NCBI RefSeq assembly: GCF_023101665.1
Contig: NZ_CP082161.1
Location: 1,178,001-1,242,000, forward strand
DNA: 64,000 nucleotides
Direction: 5' to 3'
From: Bradyrhizobium sp. 195
GTDB lineage: Bacteria > Pseudomonadota > Alphaproteobacteria > Rhizobiales > Xanthobacteraceae
Below are positions 47,443 through 57,298 of the stretch, in pieces. Numbering within the stretch: the first letter of the stretch is position 1; every line of letters begins with the position of its first letter. The translations under genes and the position numbers were made by a program. The notes under the pieces are model-generated. The model saw only the letters and a list, made by a program, of their open reading frames with translations, ran no database searches and was not told the DNA's origin.

Positions 47443-50400
47443 ATGACCGAATCTCTCGCCGGCGGCGCTGCCGCCGCGCCGCTCTCGATGCGCGCCGCTG
47501 CAACTTTCACCTCCGCCGCCGTCAGGGCCGCGCGACAGCTCGCGATCGATCTCGAGCGCGGACGTCGCATCGATGCCGCTGTCCTGCGTAGCGCCATGGA
47601 AGCTGCCTTCGGCGGTTCCGACGCCATTGGCGCCTGGAGCTGGAAGACCGACTATGACGTCTGCGAGGCGGCAACCGTTCTGTTCCTTCGCAAGTTCGGC
47701 CCGGCCATCCGCGTCAAGGCCGGCTCGACGGCCGCGATGCTGCCGGTGCTCGCGAGAATCGCGTGCTATCTGCCGACCCACACGCGGCGCTCCGAGGACA
47801 GCCAAGCCCTTCAACAATTCTCGACGCCGATCCCGCTTGGGCTCGCCGCATGCACCGCGGCCGGCATCACACCGACCGACCGCGTTCTGGAGCCCTCAGC
47901 GGGGACCGGCTTGCTCGCCATCTTTGCCGAGCTTGCCGGCGGCGCCTTGGTGTTGAACGAGCTGGCGGAGGCCCGCGCGGCGTTGCTCGATCAACTGTTC
48001 GCCAACGTTAAGGTCACGCGGTTCGACGCCGCCCAGATCGATGATCACCTCGATGCGGGTGTCGTACCGAGCGTCGCCCTGATGAACCCGCCGTTCTCGG
48101 CATTGGCGAATGTCGACCGACGGATGGCGGACGCGGCGCTCCGGCACATCGCCTCAGCCTTGGCGCGTCTTTGCGAGGGTGGACGTCTGGTTGCCATCAC
48201 AGGCGCAAGTCTTGCGCCTGACGATCCGGCATGGCGAGCTGCCTTCGTTCGCCTCCAGCAGCGCGGGCGGGTGGTGTTTTCTGCCGCCATCGATGGCGCG
48301 GTCTACGCGAAGCACGGAACGCAGACCGACATCAGGCTCCTTGTGATCGACAAGCAGGCTGCCGCAGATCCGAAGGTCTTTGCGGCCTCGCTGGGCATGG
48401 CGGACGATGTCGCCACCTTGCTCGACTGGGTGATCCAGCATGTGCCTCCAAGGCTGCCAGTCGCCACCCCCGTCGTGGTCGACGTCATCAAGCGCCCTGC
48501 GACGTCGCGGCCGGCCGGCGCCTTTACACCCAGCCCATCGTCCCCTTCGGGAGATAGTGCGCCAGAGGGCGTCGAGCTCATCTACGGGACGGTCGAGTGG
48601 ACACCTCCGGAAAGCCCTCGATTGACCGACGCGCTTTATGAGGAATATGCACTGCAGGCGATCCGTATCCCGGACGCGCATGCGCATCCGACAAAACTCG
48701 TGCAGTCCGCTGCGATGGCCTCGGTCGCGCCGCCGAAGCCGTCTTACCGGCCACATTTGCCGGTCAATCTCGTGGCGGATGGCATCCTGTCCGACGGCCA
48801 GCTCGAGAGCGTCGTCTATGCCGGCCAGGCGCATTCCGAGTTTCTCGCGGGCTCGTGGACGGTCGATGTGACCTTCGACGTTGTAGCGGCCGCGCGCGAC
48901 GATGCAGAAAACGCCGTCCGCTTTCGTCGCGGCTGGTTCTTGGGCGATGGCACCGGCGCGGGCAAGGGGCGACAGATCGCCGGCATCCTGCTCGACAACT
49001 GGCTCAAGGGCCGCCGCCGGGCGGTCTGGATCAGTAAATCTGACAAGCTGATCGAGGATGCGCAGCGCGACTGGGCCGCACTCGGCATGGAGCGGCTGCT
49101 CGTGACGCCGCTGTCACGTTTCCGCCAGGGCACGCCGATCCGGCTTTCGGAAGGCGTCCTATTCACCACCTACGCTACGCTGCGCACCGACGAGCGCGGC
49201 GAGAAGCTTTCGCGCGTTCAGCAAATCGTCGAATGGTTGGGCTCCGATTTCAATGGAGTAATCGTCTTCGACGAGAGCCACGCGATGCAGAACGCGGCAG
49301 GCCAGAAGGGCGAGCGTGGCGATCAGGCGGCCTCTCAGCAGGGGCGTGCTGGCTTGAGGCTCCAGCACGCGTTGCCGGATGCCCGCGTCGTCTATGTCTC
49401 GGCGACCGGTGCCACCACGGTGCACAATCTGGCTTACGCTCAGCGGTTGGGTTTGTGGGGAGGTACAGATTTCCCGTTCGCTACCCGCGCCGAGTTCGTC
49501 GAGGCGATCGAGGAGGGCGGCGTCGCGGCGATGGAGGTGCTCGCGCGCGACCTCAAGGCGCTCGGTCTCTACGCGGCGAGGTCTCTATCTTACGAGGGCG
49601 TCGCGTATGAACTCATCGAGCACCAGCTCACGCCAGAGCAAGTACGGATATATGACGCCTACGCCGGTGCGTTCAGCGTCATCCATAACAATCTCGATGC
49701 GGCAATGCGGGCTGCGAATATCACAGGCGAGACCGGCACGCTGAACGGCCAGGCCAAATCGGCCGCGCGATCCGCCTTCGAGAGCGCCAAGCAGCGCTTT
49801 TTTGGCCACCTCCTGACCTCAATGAAAGCGCCGTCCTTGATCCGCTCGATCGAGCGCGACCTCGAATCCGGCCACGCCGCCGTCATCCAGATTGTCTCGA
49901 CCGGCGAGGCGCTGATGGAGCGCCGGCTCGCCGCGATACCAACGGAGGACTGGGGCGACGTCCAGGTCGACATCACCCCACGCGAGTATGTCCTTGACTA
50001 TCTCGCCCATTCCTTTCCGGTCCAGCTCTACGAGCCCTTCACGGACCCGGATGGCAATCTCTGCTCCCGGCCTGTCTATCGTGACGGACAGCCGGTCGAG
50101 AGCCGGGAAGCGGTCGCTCGCCGCGACCGCCTCATTGAGAAGCTCGCCTCGCTGCCGCCGGTCCGGGGAGCGCTGGACCAGGTCGTCCAGCAGTTCGGCG
50201 CTGACATGGTCGCGGAGGTGACCGGCCGCTCACGTCGCATCGTTCGCAAGGCCGACCGGCTGGTGGTCGAAAACCGTGCCGGTTCGGCCAACCTCGCCGA
50301 GACCTCGGCGTTCATGGACGACGTCAAGCGGATCCTCGTGTTCTCCGACGCGGGCGGCACGGGGAGGAGCTACCATGCTGAGCTGTCAGCGCGGAATCGC

Positions 50401-51765
50401 CGCCTGCGGGTCCACTATCTGCTCGAGCCTGGCTGGAAGGCGGACGCCGCGATCCAGGGGCTCGGCCGCACCAACCGGACCAACCAGGCGCAGCCGCCGC
50501 TGTTTCGTCCCATCGCGACGGACGTGACGGCCGAAAAGCGCTTCCTCAGCACCATTGCGCGCCGGCTCGATACGTTGGGAGCGATCACGCGTGGCCAGCG
50601 CCAGACCGGAGGGCAGGGCCTGTTTCGGCCCGAAGACAATCTCGAAAGCCAGTATGGCCGCGACGCGTTGCGCCAACTCTACACGCTGCTGGCGCGCGGC
50701 AAGGTCGAGGGCTGCTCGATCGGGCGGTTCGAGGATGCGACCGGCTTGAAGCTCACGGATGCCAACGGGCTCAGGGACGACTTGCCGCCGATCACGACTT
50801 TCCTGAACAGGTTGCTGGCGCTCACGATCGAGCTTCAGAATATCCTGTTCACCGTCTTCGAGCAGCTCCTGGCCACTCGGATCGAAGGCGCGGTTGCCTC
50901 AGGCACCTATGACCTCGGGCTGGAAACGCTCCGCGCCGAGAGCTTTTTCGTCACCGACCGGCGCACGATTTACGTCCATGCCGGCACTGGCGCCGAAACC
51001 CGGCTTCTCACGGTCACCCAACACCAGCGTAATCATCCAGTGAGCCTGGATGATGCTCTTGCTCGCGTCTCCGATCACCATTCCGTCCTGCTAATCAATG
51101 AGCGCTCGGGACGAGCCGCCGTGCAGGTCGCGGCGGCGAGTGCCATGCTCAACGACGGCGAGATCGAGCGGCGCGTCCGCCTGATCCGGCCGATGGAGCA
51201 GCATAACGTTCCCTTGAACATGATGGCAGAGAGCCACTGGGTGGAAGCAGATCGTGAGCGCTTCGCCGCGGCATGGCTGGCAGAGCTTGACGAGGTCCCC
51301 GAGTACACGGACAGCACGATCCAAATCGTGGCTGGCTTGCTGCTCCCGATCTGGAAGCGGCTACCGAACGAATCGACCCGCGTCTACCGGCTCCAGACCG
51401 ATGCGGGCGAACGCGTCATCGGCCGCAAGGTGTCGGCCTCCTGGGTCGCGAACGCCCTCGCGACGGACGCGCCGGCGTTGACGCCGGACACTGCCTTTGC
51501 CGCGCTGATGGAGGGACGGACCGTCCTCGAGCTTACGGAGGGGCTCCAGCTTCGCCGTGTCCGGGTGATGGGCGCACACCGCATCGAACTGGCGGGCTTC
51601 AACGACACCATGCGTGATCGCTTGCGGGCCTACGGCCTCTTTGGAGAGATCATCTCCTGGAAGCTGCGCATGTTCGTGCCTGCGGATGCAAGCGGTCGTG
51701 AGGTCTTGTCGAAGGTGCTCGACCACTATCCGGTCGCGCGCATCAGCGAACGGGAGGCCGCCTGA
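47443..51765 (+). CDS. N6-adenine methylase / strawberry-notch helicase fusion
   Basis: The 1440-residue protein has an N-terminal SAM methyltransferase domain (VLEPSAGTGLLAIFAELAGG, then VALMNPPFS, the NPPF adenine-methylase motif, residues about 150-210), and a large superfamily 2 helicase of the strawberry-notch type: GDGTGAGKGRQIAG (Walker A, about residue 505), LFTTYATLRTDERG, VIVFDESHAMQNA (DExH, about residue 608), and RTNRTNQAQPP (C-terminal helicase motif VI). Such proteins are ICE and phage cargo thought to modify and unwind element DNA. The frame upstream to 47107 overlaps the parB remnant and is not used. It overlaps the next gene at the stop (TGATG). Confidence 0.92.
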   Translation: MTESLAGGAAAAPLSMRAAATFTSAAVRAARQLAIDLERGRRIDAAVLRSAMEAAFGGSDAIGAWSWKTDYDVCEAATVLFLRKFGPAIRVKAGSTAAMLPVLARIACYLPTHTRRSEDSQALQQFSTPIPLGLAACTAAGITPTDRVLEPSAGTGLLAIFAELAGGALVLNELAEARAALLDQLFANVKVTRFDAAQIDDHLDAGVVPSVALMNPPFSALANVDRRMADAALRHIASALARLCEGGRLVAITGASLAPDDPAWRAAFVRLQQRGRVVFSAAIDGAVYAKHGTQTDIRLLVIDKQAAADPKVFAASLGMADDVATLLDWVIQHVPPRLPVATPVVVDVIKRPATSRPAGAFTPSPSSPSGDSAPEGVELIYGTVEWTPPESPRLTDALYEEYALQAIRIPDAHAHPTKLVQSAAMASVAPPKPSYRPHLPVNLVADGILSDGQLESVVYAGQAHSEFLAGSWTVDVTFDVVAAARDDAENAVRFRRGWFLGDGTGAGKGRQIAGILLDNWLKGRRRAVWISKSDKLIEDAQRDWAALGMERLLVTPLSRFRQGTPIRLSEGVLFTTYATLRTDERGEKLSRVQQIVEWLGSDFNGVIVFDESHAMQNAAGQKGERGDQAASQQGRAGLRLQHALPDARVVYVSATGATTVHNLAYAQRLGLWGGTDFPFATRAEFVEAIEEGGVAAMEVLARDLKALGLYAARSLSYEGVAYELIEHQLTPEQVRIYDAYAGAFSVIHNNLDAAMRAANITGETGTLNGQAKSAARSAFESAKQRFFGHLLTSMKAPSLIRSIERDLESGHAAVIQIVSTGEALMERRLAAIPTEDWGDVQVDITPREYVLDYLAHSFPVQLYEPFTDPDGNLCSRPVYRDGQPVESREAVARRDRLIEKLASLPPVRGALDQVVQQFGADMVAEVTGRSRRIVRKADRLVVENRAGSANLAETSAFMDDVKRILVFSDAGGTGRSYHAELSARNRRLRVHYLLEPGWKADAAIQGLGRTNRTNQAQPPLFRPIATDVTAEKRFLSTIARRLDTLGAITRGQRQTGGQGLFRPEDNLESQYGRDALRQLYTLLARGKVEGCSIGRFEDATGLKLTDANGLRDDLPPITTFLNRLLALTIELQNILFTVFEQLLATRIEGAVASGTYDLGLETLRAESFFVTDRRTIYVHAGTGAETRLLTVTQHQRNHPVSLDDALARVSDHHSVLLINERSGRAAVQVAAASAMLNDGEIERRVRLIRPMEQHNVPLNMMAESHWVEADRERFAAAWLAELDEVPEYTDSTIQIVAGLLLPIWKRLPNESTRVYRLQTDAGERVIGRKVSASWVANALATDAPALTPDTAFAALMEGRTVLELTEGLQLRRVRVMGAHRIELAGFNDTMRDRLRAYGLFGEIISWKLRMFVPADASGREVLSKVLDHYPVARISEREAA

Positions 51766-52826
51766 TGCCCCGCGATGCTAGCGACCTGGCACGCCGCCTC
51801 GCGCGCGACGCCGAGGCGGTGTGCCGGCATTATCTCTCCCACGGCAAACGGGCAGGGCGGTACTGGCTGGTTGGCGACGTCCACAACACGCCGGGCCGCT
51901 CACTGTTCGTGCGGCTCCAGGGATCGCCGAAGCGGCCGCCTGGCAAGTGGACCGATGCGGCGACGGGAGAACATGGCGACCTCCTCGACATCATCCGCAA
52001 AAGCCTGGGTCTGCGAGACTTCCGCGAGGTCGCCGAGGAAGCGAGGCGGTTTCTAAGGCTGCCTCGTTCAGAGCAGCAACCGGCGCCGAAACCCGTTCGT
52101 TCGCTCATTCCGATCGGGTCGCAGGAATCCGCCCGACGGCTCCTCGCGATATCCAGCCCCATCGAAGGCACGGTGGTCGAAACCTATTTGCGGCATCGTG
52201 GGATAGTCCGCATCCACCATGGGGGCAGCCTTCGCTTCCACCCACGCTGCTACTATCGTCCGGACGACAATCTGCCGACTGAAACCTGGCCGGCGATGAT
52301 CGCTTGCGTCACGGATCTCGAAGGCAGGATCACCGGTGCACACCGCACGTGGCTCGATCCGGACGGCTTTGATCGCATTCGGCTCGGCAAGGCCCCGGTC
52401 GACACGCCGCGACGCGCCATGGGCGACCTGCTCGGTAACGCCGTCCGCTTCGGCGTTGCGGACGACGTGCTCGCTGCCGGCGAGGGGATCGAGACCATGC
52501 TGTCGTTGCGCTACGTGCTGCCGACGATGCCGATGGCCGCTGCGCTTTCGGCCAATCACCTCTCGGCCATGTTGCTGCCGTCTGGCCTGCGCCGGCTCTA
52601 CATCGCCCGCGATGCCGATGCCGCCGGGGACACGGTACAGGCTATTCTCACCCAGCGCGCAGCAGACGCCGGTATTGAAGCGATCGCGCTGCTGCCCCGG
52701 TTGGGGGACTTCAACGAGGATCTGCACATCTTCGGTCCCGATGCCCTCCGAACAGCCTTGCGGCTTCAGCTCGCGCCAGAGGACGTCGTTCGCTTTCTGC
52801 ATTCCTCGATGGCGGTCGCAGAATAG
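51765..52826 (+). CDS. Toprim-domain (DUF7146-like) primase-type protein
   Basis: The 353-residue protein overlaps the helicase stop. It has an N-terminal zinc-less CHC2-like region (NTPGRSLFVRLQG, KWTDAATGEHGDLLDIIR) and a C-terminal Toprim domain with AAGEGIETMLSLRYVLP (glutamate) and LYIARDADAAGD (DxD). This is the Toprim protein usual in Rhizobiales ICE backbones, probably a primase for the transferred strand. The EGIET and DAD acids are intact. Confidence 0.86.
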   Translation: MPRDASDLARRLARDAEAVCRHYLSHGKRAGRYWLVGDVHNTPGRSLFVRLQGSPKRPPGKWTDAATGEHGDLLDIIRKSLGLRDFREVAEEARRFLRLPRSEQQPAPKPVRSLIPIGSQESARRLLAISSPIEGTVVETYLRHRGIVRIHHGGSLRFHPRCYYRPDDNLPTETWPAMIACVTDLEGRITGAHRTWLDPDGFDRIRLGKAPVDTPRRAMGDLLGNAVRFGVADDVLAAGEGIETMLSLRYVLPTMPMAAALSANHLSAMLLPSGLRRLYIARDADAAGDTVQAILTQRAADAGIEAIALLPRLGDFNEDLHIFGPDALRTALRLQLAPEDVVRFLHSSMAVAE

Positions 52827-52950
52827 CTCCCGGTGTCCGATCGATGCTGCCAGGTCGGTCATAGGCGAGGCCAATACCGGAAAAGGACGCGACCTCGGCC
52901 TTCTAGAGGGCGATCGGACGGCAAGCGGCCCGGGCCGGCAATGGCTGCGT

Positions 52951-53036
52951 CCGGCTATTTTCCGCCGCGCGCCAGCGATGTGAAGACACATCATACGGTT
53001 GGCCGCGCGCTTTGCATCGCGAAGCAAAATAGCCGG
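52951..53036. repeat. Inverted repeat with 64-base spacer
   Basis: CCGGCTATTTT (52951-52961) and AAAATAGCCGG (53026-53036) are perfect 11-base complements. They lie between the Toprim and DUF2493 genes and could form a long hairpin in the transcript. Confidence 0.52.
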
Positions 53037-53116
53037 CCTCCGCCATCCTCCGCTGCCGCTTCGGCCCTTTCGGGTTCTGGCCCGTTCCGCCTGCCGTCAG
53101 AGGATCGCCACGAAGG

Positions 53117-53131
53117 CCGCGATGGTCGCGG
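53117..53131. repeat. Palindrome before the DUF2493 gene
   Basis: CCGCGA-TGG-TCGCGG is a perfect inverted repeat, 25 bases before the DUF2493 start. An identical 15-mer lies at 55200-55214 before the DUF736 gene, within a longer similar context (GATCGCCA and GGCCGCGATGGTCGCGG). Confidence 0.58.
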
Positions 53132-53156
53132 CCGATCCGGCAAAGGACCTCTTCCC

Positions 53157-54080
53157 ATGACCGACCATGACGACATCGAACCGCCGCACGCCACATCTCC
53201 GACCGACCACGTCCTCACCGAATTACAGCTGTTCGGCTATCGTCCCTTCGACGACCAGCCCGATCTAAGACCGCTCCCCGAGGGCAAGATGATCGTGGGC
53301 GGCGTGGTCGATATCTTTGACGCCCTTGTTGCGACGTTGAGCGACACGCGGCTTGAGCCGGACCTTGACGATCTGCTCTGGTCGACCGTCAACCTGTTCC
53401 ATCGGGCCGTCGATCGCATCGAACGGCAGCTCGATGACAACGAACAGGCGCAGCACAAGAGCCAGCGCGAGCAGAACGGCTCAGAAGTGCGATCGGTCGA
53501 ACTCGAGCGCCTGACGGCCGAAGGCATCACGCTGATCGAGCGCCGCAATTGCCTGGAGCTCTTCCGCGACCAAGCCATCGAGCGATTTGAGATCCACACC
53601 GGTTCCTCCTGGCGTCCGCGGTCGGGATCACTGGTCAACCACCGCACGCTCACCGCGGCAATGATCGACTCCCGCGACTTCATCGCAGCGAAACGCCGCG
53701 CCGAGACCGAGGTCCTGGTGCCGCCAGGACCCAAGATCGCACTCACCGGCGGGCTCGACTTCAACGACCACCACCTCATCTGGGATCGCCTCGACAAGGT
53801 TCACGCCAAGCATCTCGACATGGTCCTGCTCCATGGCGGCTCGCCGAAAGGCGCCGAACTGATCGCCTCCAAATGGGCGATCAATCGCAAGGTACCGCAG
53901 ATCGCCTTCAAGCCCGACTGGACCAAGCACGCCAAGGCGGCACCCTTCAAGCGCAACGACGCCATGCTCGAGCTCCTGCCGATCGGCGTCATGCACTTTC
54001 CGGGCACGGGAATTCAAGACAATCTAGCTGACAAGGCGAAGCGGCTCGGCATCTCCGTCTGGAGGTTCGGCGGGGCGTGA
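53157..54080 (+). CDS. DUF2493 (SLOG-superfamily) protein
   Basis: The 307-residue protein has an N-terminal helical region (LWSTVNLFHRAVDRIERQLD) and a C-terminal SLOG/DUF2493 Rossmann-like domain: KIALTGGLDFNDHHLIWDRL, MVLLHGGSPKGAELIASKWA and a QIAFKPDWTKH segment. The GG loop and GSPKGAE are nucleotide-binding features of the fold. Members are common ICE cargo, with a presumed role in nucleotide or ligand sensing. The ATG at 53157 follows the palindrome; the longer frame upstream would read through the non-coding repeats. Confidence 0.88.
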   Translation: MTDHDDIEPPHATSPTDHVLTELQLFGYRPFDDQPDLRPLPEGKMIVGGVVDIFDALVATLSDTRLEPDLDDLLWSTVNLFHRAVDRIERQLDDNEQAQHKSQREQNGSEVRSVELERLTAEGITLIERRNCLELFRDQAIERFEIHTGSSWRPRSGSLVNHRTLTAAMIDSRDFIAAKRRAETEVLVPPGPKIALTGGLDFNDHHLIWDRLDKVHAKHLDMVLLHGGSPKGAELIASKWAINRKVPQIAFKPDWTKHAKAAPFKRNDAMLELLPIGVMHFPGTGIQDNLADKAKRLGISVWRFGGA

Positions 54081-54105
54081 GCGCCGTCGCCTCAAAGACG
54101 CCAGG

Positions 54106-54693
54106 GTGGAGTTGCACGCCGCAACTCCGCCTCGTTTCGATTTTAGGTCCGAAGCCGTGCCGCGGTGGTGGTGGAAGGCGCGACCAGTACATCTATGCAT
54201 TGGAGCCACCGCCATGCTCGCCTTTGGGCTTGTGCTCAACACACTCGGCATCGGTTTATTCTGCTGGCTGATTTTTGCGCTGGCGGTCTATGCCTTGCCG
54301 TTTTTCGTCGCACTCAGCATCGGGATGTTGGCATTTCGTGATGGCGCGGGCGTTTTCGACGCACTGCTCATCGGAATTGCTTCTGGCGCGCTGACGCTTG
54401 CCGCTGGTCAGGTCGCCATCGCTGCTAGTCAGTCCTTGACTTTGCGCGTCGCGATCGCAAGCGCATTTGCCGTCCCTGCGGCAATCGCCGGCTATCAAGC
54501 GGTGTTTGCGCTTTCGCAGATCGGGGGGGCTTCGCTGGCTTGGCGCGAGGCCTTCGCTTGCGTAGGTGCGGTTTGCATTGGCGGCGCGGCATGGACGCGC
54601 TTGAGAGTTTTGGCGAAGACCCGCCCGCTCGAGTCAGGTCGGGCGGTGGAGCGGTCCCAGCCAGTTTTTACGGCCACTATCCGCAAGGGATGA
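54106..54693 (+). CDS. Hypothetical membrane protein of the ICE backbone
   Basis: The 195-residue protein (from a GTG; the ATG at 54214 is an alternative) has about four to five hydrophobic segments: GLVLNTLGIGLFCWLIFALA, AVYALPFFVALSIGMLAF, an alanine-rich helix LLIGIASGALTLAAGQVAIA, and AWREAFACVGAVCIGGAAW. The N-terminal RWWWKARPVHLCIG looks like an amphipathic start. No family recognised. The gene lies between the DUF2493 and DUF736 genes on the same strand, so probably it is co-transcribed with them. Confidence 0.66.
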   Translation: MELHAATPPRFDFRSEAVPRWWWKARPVHLCIGATAMLAFGLVLNTLGIGLFCWLIFALAVYALPFFVALSIGMLAFRDGAGVFDALLIGIASGALTLAAGQVAIAASQSLTLRVAIASAFAVPAAIAGYQAVFALSQIGGASLAWREAFACVGAVCIGGAAWTRLRVLAKTRPLESGRAVERSQPVFTATIRKG

Positions 54694-54860
54694 CCCTTGC
54701 GCCTTCATCATTGAACAGGTTCGCGTAGATCGGTGCGTTGAAGGAGGGATCATCGGGACGCGAGCGGGGAGCCAGTCCTTCTCGGAGTGGCTTGACCAAT
54801 CCGCGTCCATCTCGGCCCAACCCACGTAGCTGCAGCGGTGCGGCGTGCCCTTGATCATTC
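54680..54860 (-). pseudogene. Decayed DUF736 copy, inverted
   Basis: On the minus strand the sequence reads a broken DUF736: YVGWAEMDADWSSHSEKDWL in one frame, then DDPSFNAPIYANLFNDEGA in another. It is an inverted, degraded duplicate of the intact gene at 55242, and the two form a long imperfect inverted repeat (54690-54760 against 55458-55525). Confidence 0.66.
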
Positions 54861-55199
54861 CTTCGAAGAGGACACCGCCCTTTGCAGCAGATTGTTTCTC
54901 TTTCTACGCCGGATCGTTCGCCGCTCTTGCTTAGAAGAACCGAGATACGCCACGTCTTCTCCTTAAGATTGCGGTTCAGCACGCGACGCACGTGGCCTCT
55001 TTGATGGCTTGATCTGGCCCAAGACCGGCTGCGCCTCGATCGTCTGAGCCGCAACGCCGTTGATGCGACTTTCTTCCCCTGGGCTTCGCCCATTCCTCGC
55101 GAGACAAGAAAGTCGCCACAACGGCGTCCTCCGCTGCGCTCCGGCCCGTAGACCGCGGGTGCGTCGCCGATCGTCTTCGGCTTCAGATCGCCATCGAGG

Positions 55200-55214
55200 C
55201 CGCGATGGTCGCGG
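55200..55214. repeat. Palindrome before the DUF736 gene
   Basis: Second copy of CCGCGA-TGG-TCGCGG, 27 bases before the DUF736 start. The wider context also matches the copy at 53117. Confidence 0.58.
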
Positions 55215-55241
55215 GCTCGAAACACAAACAGGAGAAGTAAC

Positions 55242-55562
55242 ATGGCTAACATCGGTTCATTCAAGAAGGTCGGTAACGAGTTTCACGGCGAAATCGTCAC
55301 CCTGAGCCTTCAGACCAAGGGCGTCCGCATCGTCGCCGAAACCAACCGCTCCAGCGACAACGCGCCCAGCCACCGCATCTACGTGGGCCGGGCGGAGATC
55401 GGGGCAGCCTGGTCGAAGCGCTCCGAGGAGGGCCGCGACTACCTCTCGCTCAAGCTCGACGATCCCTCCTTCAACGCACCGATCTACGCGAACCTGTTCG
55501 ATGACGAAAGCGGCGAGGGGTACACCCTGCTCTGGTCGCGGCCGCGCAAGAACGGCGAGTGA
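55242..55562 (+). CDS. DUF736 family protein
   Basis: The 106-residue protein starts MANIGSFKKVGNEFHGEIVTLSLQ and has HRIYVGRAEIGAAWSKRSEE and DDPSFNAPIYANLFDDESGE, the DUF736 core. It is a small soluble beta-rich protein found on nearly every Rhizobiales plasmid and ICE backbone, function unknown. GGAG precedes the ATG. Two dead copies lie at 54680 and 60150. Confidence 0.93.
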   Translation: MANIGSFKKVGNEFHGEIVTLSLQTKGVRIVAETNRSSDNAPSHRIYVGRAEIGAAWSKRSEEGRDYLSLKLDDPSFNAPIYANLFDDESGEGYTLLWSRPRKNGE

Positions 55563-56230
55563 GACTCGCTCTAAAGCCCGCCCGAGTTGATCGGGCGGGT
55601 TCCTTTTGGAGCCTAAAGTCGAAAACATCAACGCTGCGCCGCTGCATCGGCGCAGTCGATTTTCGTGATTTCGCCTTCTAGAGCTCGCAGTGCCACTACC
55701 GATCTGGGTGGTCATAAAGTTGCTCTTACGCAGCAGTGCTATTTCTTCTTGGAGCGTGGCTCGCCGGCTTGCGACCCTTAGGCGAAGTCCTTCGGTGTTG
55801 TCGGCTCCTCTGGGTGGCTGAACAGAGCCTTCGGCATAAGTGAACACCCAGCGTGTCGGCCAGCCAGTCGAGAAACATCAATTCTCCGGTTCTCAGAATG
55901 CCTCTCGAGGCCACCATATATGAGTGGTCACTGCCGACACTGTAGGCACGTGGCTCTTGGGGAACCGATGCCTTGCCGATGCTGGTGCCAGTCGTGCGGA
56001 GCGCGTCTGCCTCGCCGCTGCGCAACCGTCTGCTGATCTTGCATCGGGCAGCAACAGACAGGCACCCGACCGTTGGTGTGCTGTAGTGCGCATTCAGGGA
56101 GAGCAACATCAGCTTTGGTTCAAAAATGCGCCGCGGCCGGTGTCCCGAGCCACAAGTCCGCAATCGTAGATTTGCATTAGATTTGCATCGCTGTGCCAAG
56201 ATGGAGGATGTAGCAGGGACGGAGAATGTG
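55563..56230. other. Gap between DUF736 and IS630
   Basis: About 670 bases. GCCCGCCCGAGTTGATCGGG, just after the DUF736 stop (near 55577), forms a CCCG/CGGG hairpin followed by TTCCTTTT and is a likely terminator. Long minus-strand frames here are antisense to IS debris and unsupported. Confidence 0.5.
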
Positions 56231-57298
56231 ATGGCGCTCCGGCAACTTGCCTCCCTGACATTGAGCGATGAAGTTCGTGCCGAACAAGTCGCTGACGACG
56301 CGGCGGAAGACGGTTCTGGTGCTGGCGCTGCGAGCGCGAATCGTGCTGACCTGCGCGGAAGGCGGTCAGAACAAGGAAGTGGCGGCCAAGCTGGGCCTTG
56401 ACGGATCGAGGGTAGGCGGCGGCGTTTTGTGGAGCGGCGCGTGGACGGGCTGCAAGACGAGCCACGCTTCGGGCGCCGCGTACGGTTGAGGATGCCCGCA
56501 TCGAAGCCGCGATCGTGAGGACATTGGAGAGTTGCCCTGAGAACGCCATCCATCGGAGTTCCCGCGGCATGGCGAAGGCCAGCGGCCTGTCGGTGTCGAC
56601 CGTGCAACGCATCTGGCCGGCCTTCGGGCTCCAGCCGCACCGGACGGAGACCTTCAAACTCTCCACGATCCAAACTTCATGGCCAAAGTGCGCGACGCTG
56701 TGGGCCTTTACGTCCGGCCGCCGGAGCTCGGTGTCGTTCTATGCGTGGATGAGAAGTCCCAATCCGGGCGCTGGACCGCAGCCACCATGCTGCCGATGCG
56801 TCCCGGCCAGCCGGCCCGAAGGAAGGATGACTACAGAAGACATGGCACCACATCGCTGTTCGCCGCTCTCGACATTGCGACAGCACGAGCCAACGGCGAA
56901 GTGCTAGCGAGTTCGCCGTGCTGCCAAATTCCGTCAGTTCCTCGACGAGATCGAGGCCGCTGTGCCGCGCGAACTCAAGGTCCATCTCGTCATGGACAAT
57001 TACGCCACGCATAAGTCCGCACTGATCCAATGATGGATGGCTAAAAGACCGCGCTGGCACGTGCACCTGACCCCGACCAGTTCGTCATGGCTCAACCAGG
57101 TCGGGCCTTTCTTCGTTCTCCTCCCGGATAAAAAGATCAGGCGGGCGCAGCGTCGCCGCCCTCCGGGCAGACATCACTTCGTTTATTGATCGACACAACG
57201 CCGATCCCAAACCGTCCCGATGGAGGAAGTCCGCCGATCACATCCTTCCATTCATCGAACGCTTCTACCGGTACAATGCCCCGACAAACACAATGTGA
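56231..57298 (+). mobile_element. IS630-family transposase, decayed
   Basis: Pieces in several frames add up to an IS630 transposase: MALRQLASLTLSDEVRAE, ALRARIVLTCAEGGQNKEVA, SSRGMAKASGLSVSTVQRIW (HTH), then VLCVDEKSQ (first catalytic aspartate), [24 protein letters not shown] (second aspartate) and FYRYNAPTNT at the stop. Frame changes and an internal stop break it. IS630 inserts at TA, but the ends could not be placed. Confidence 0.86.

Noticed and set aside
55726-56673. Minus-strand frame of 315 codons
   Set aside because: Its right half is antisense to IS630 transposase pieces on the plus strand; the left half has no motif.
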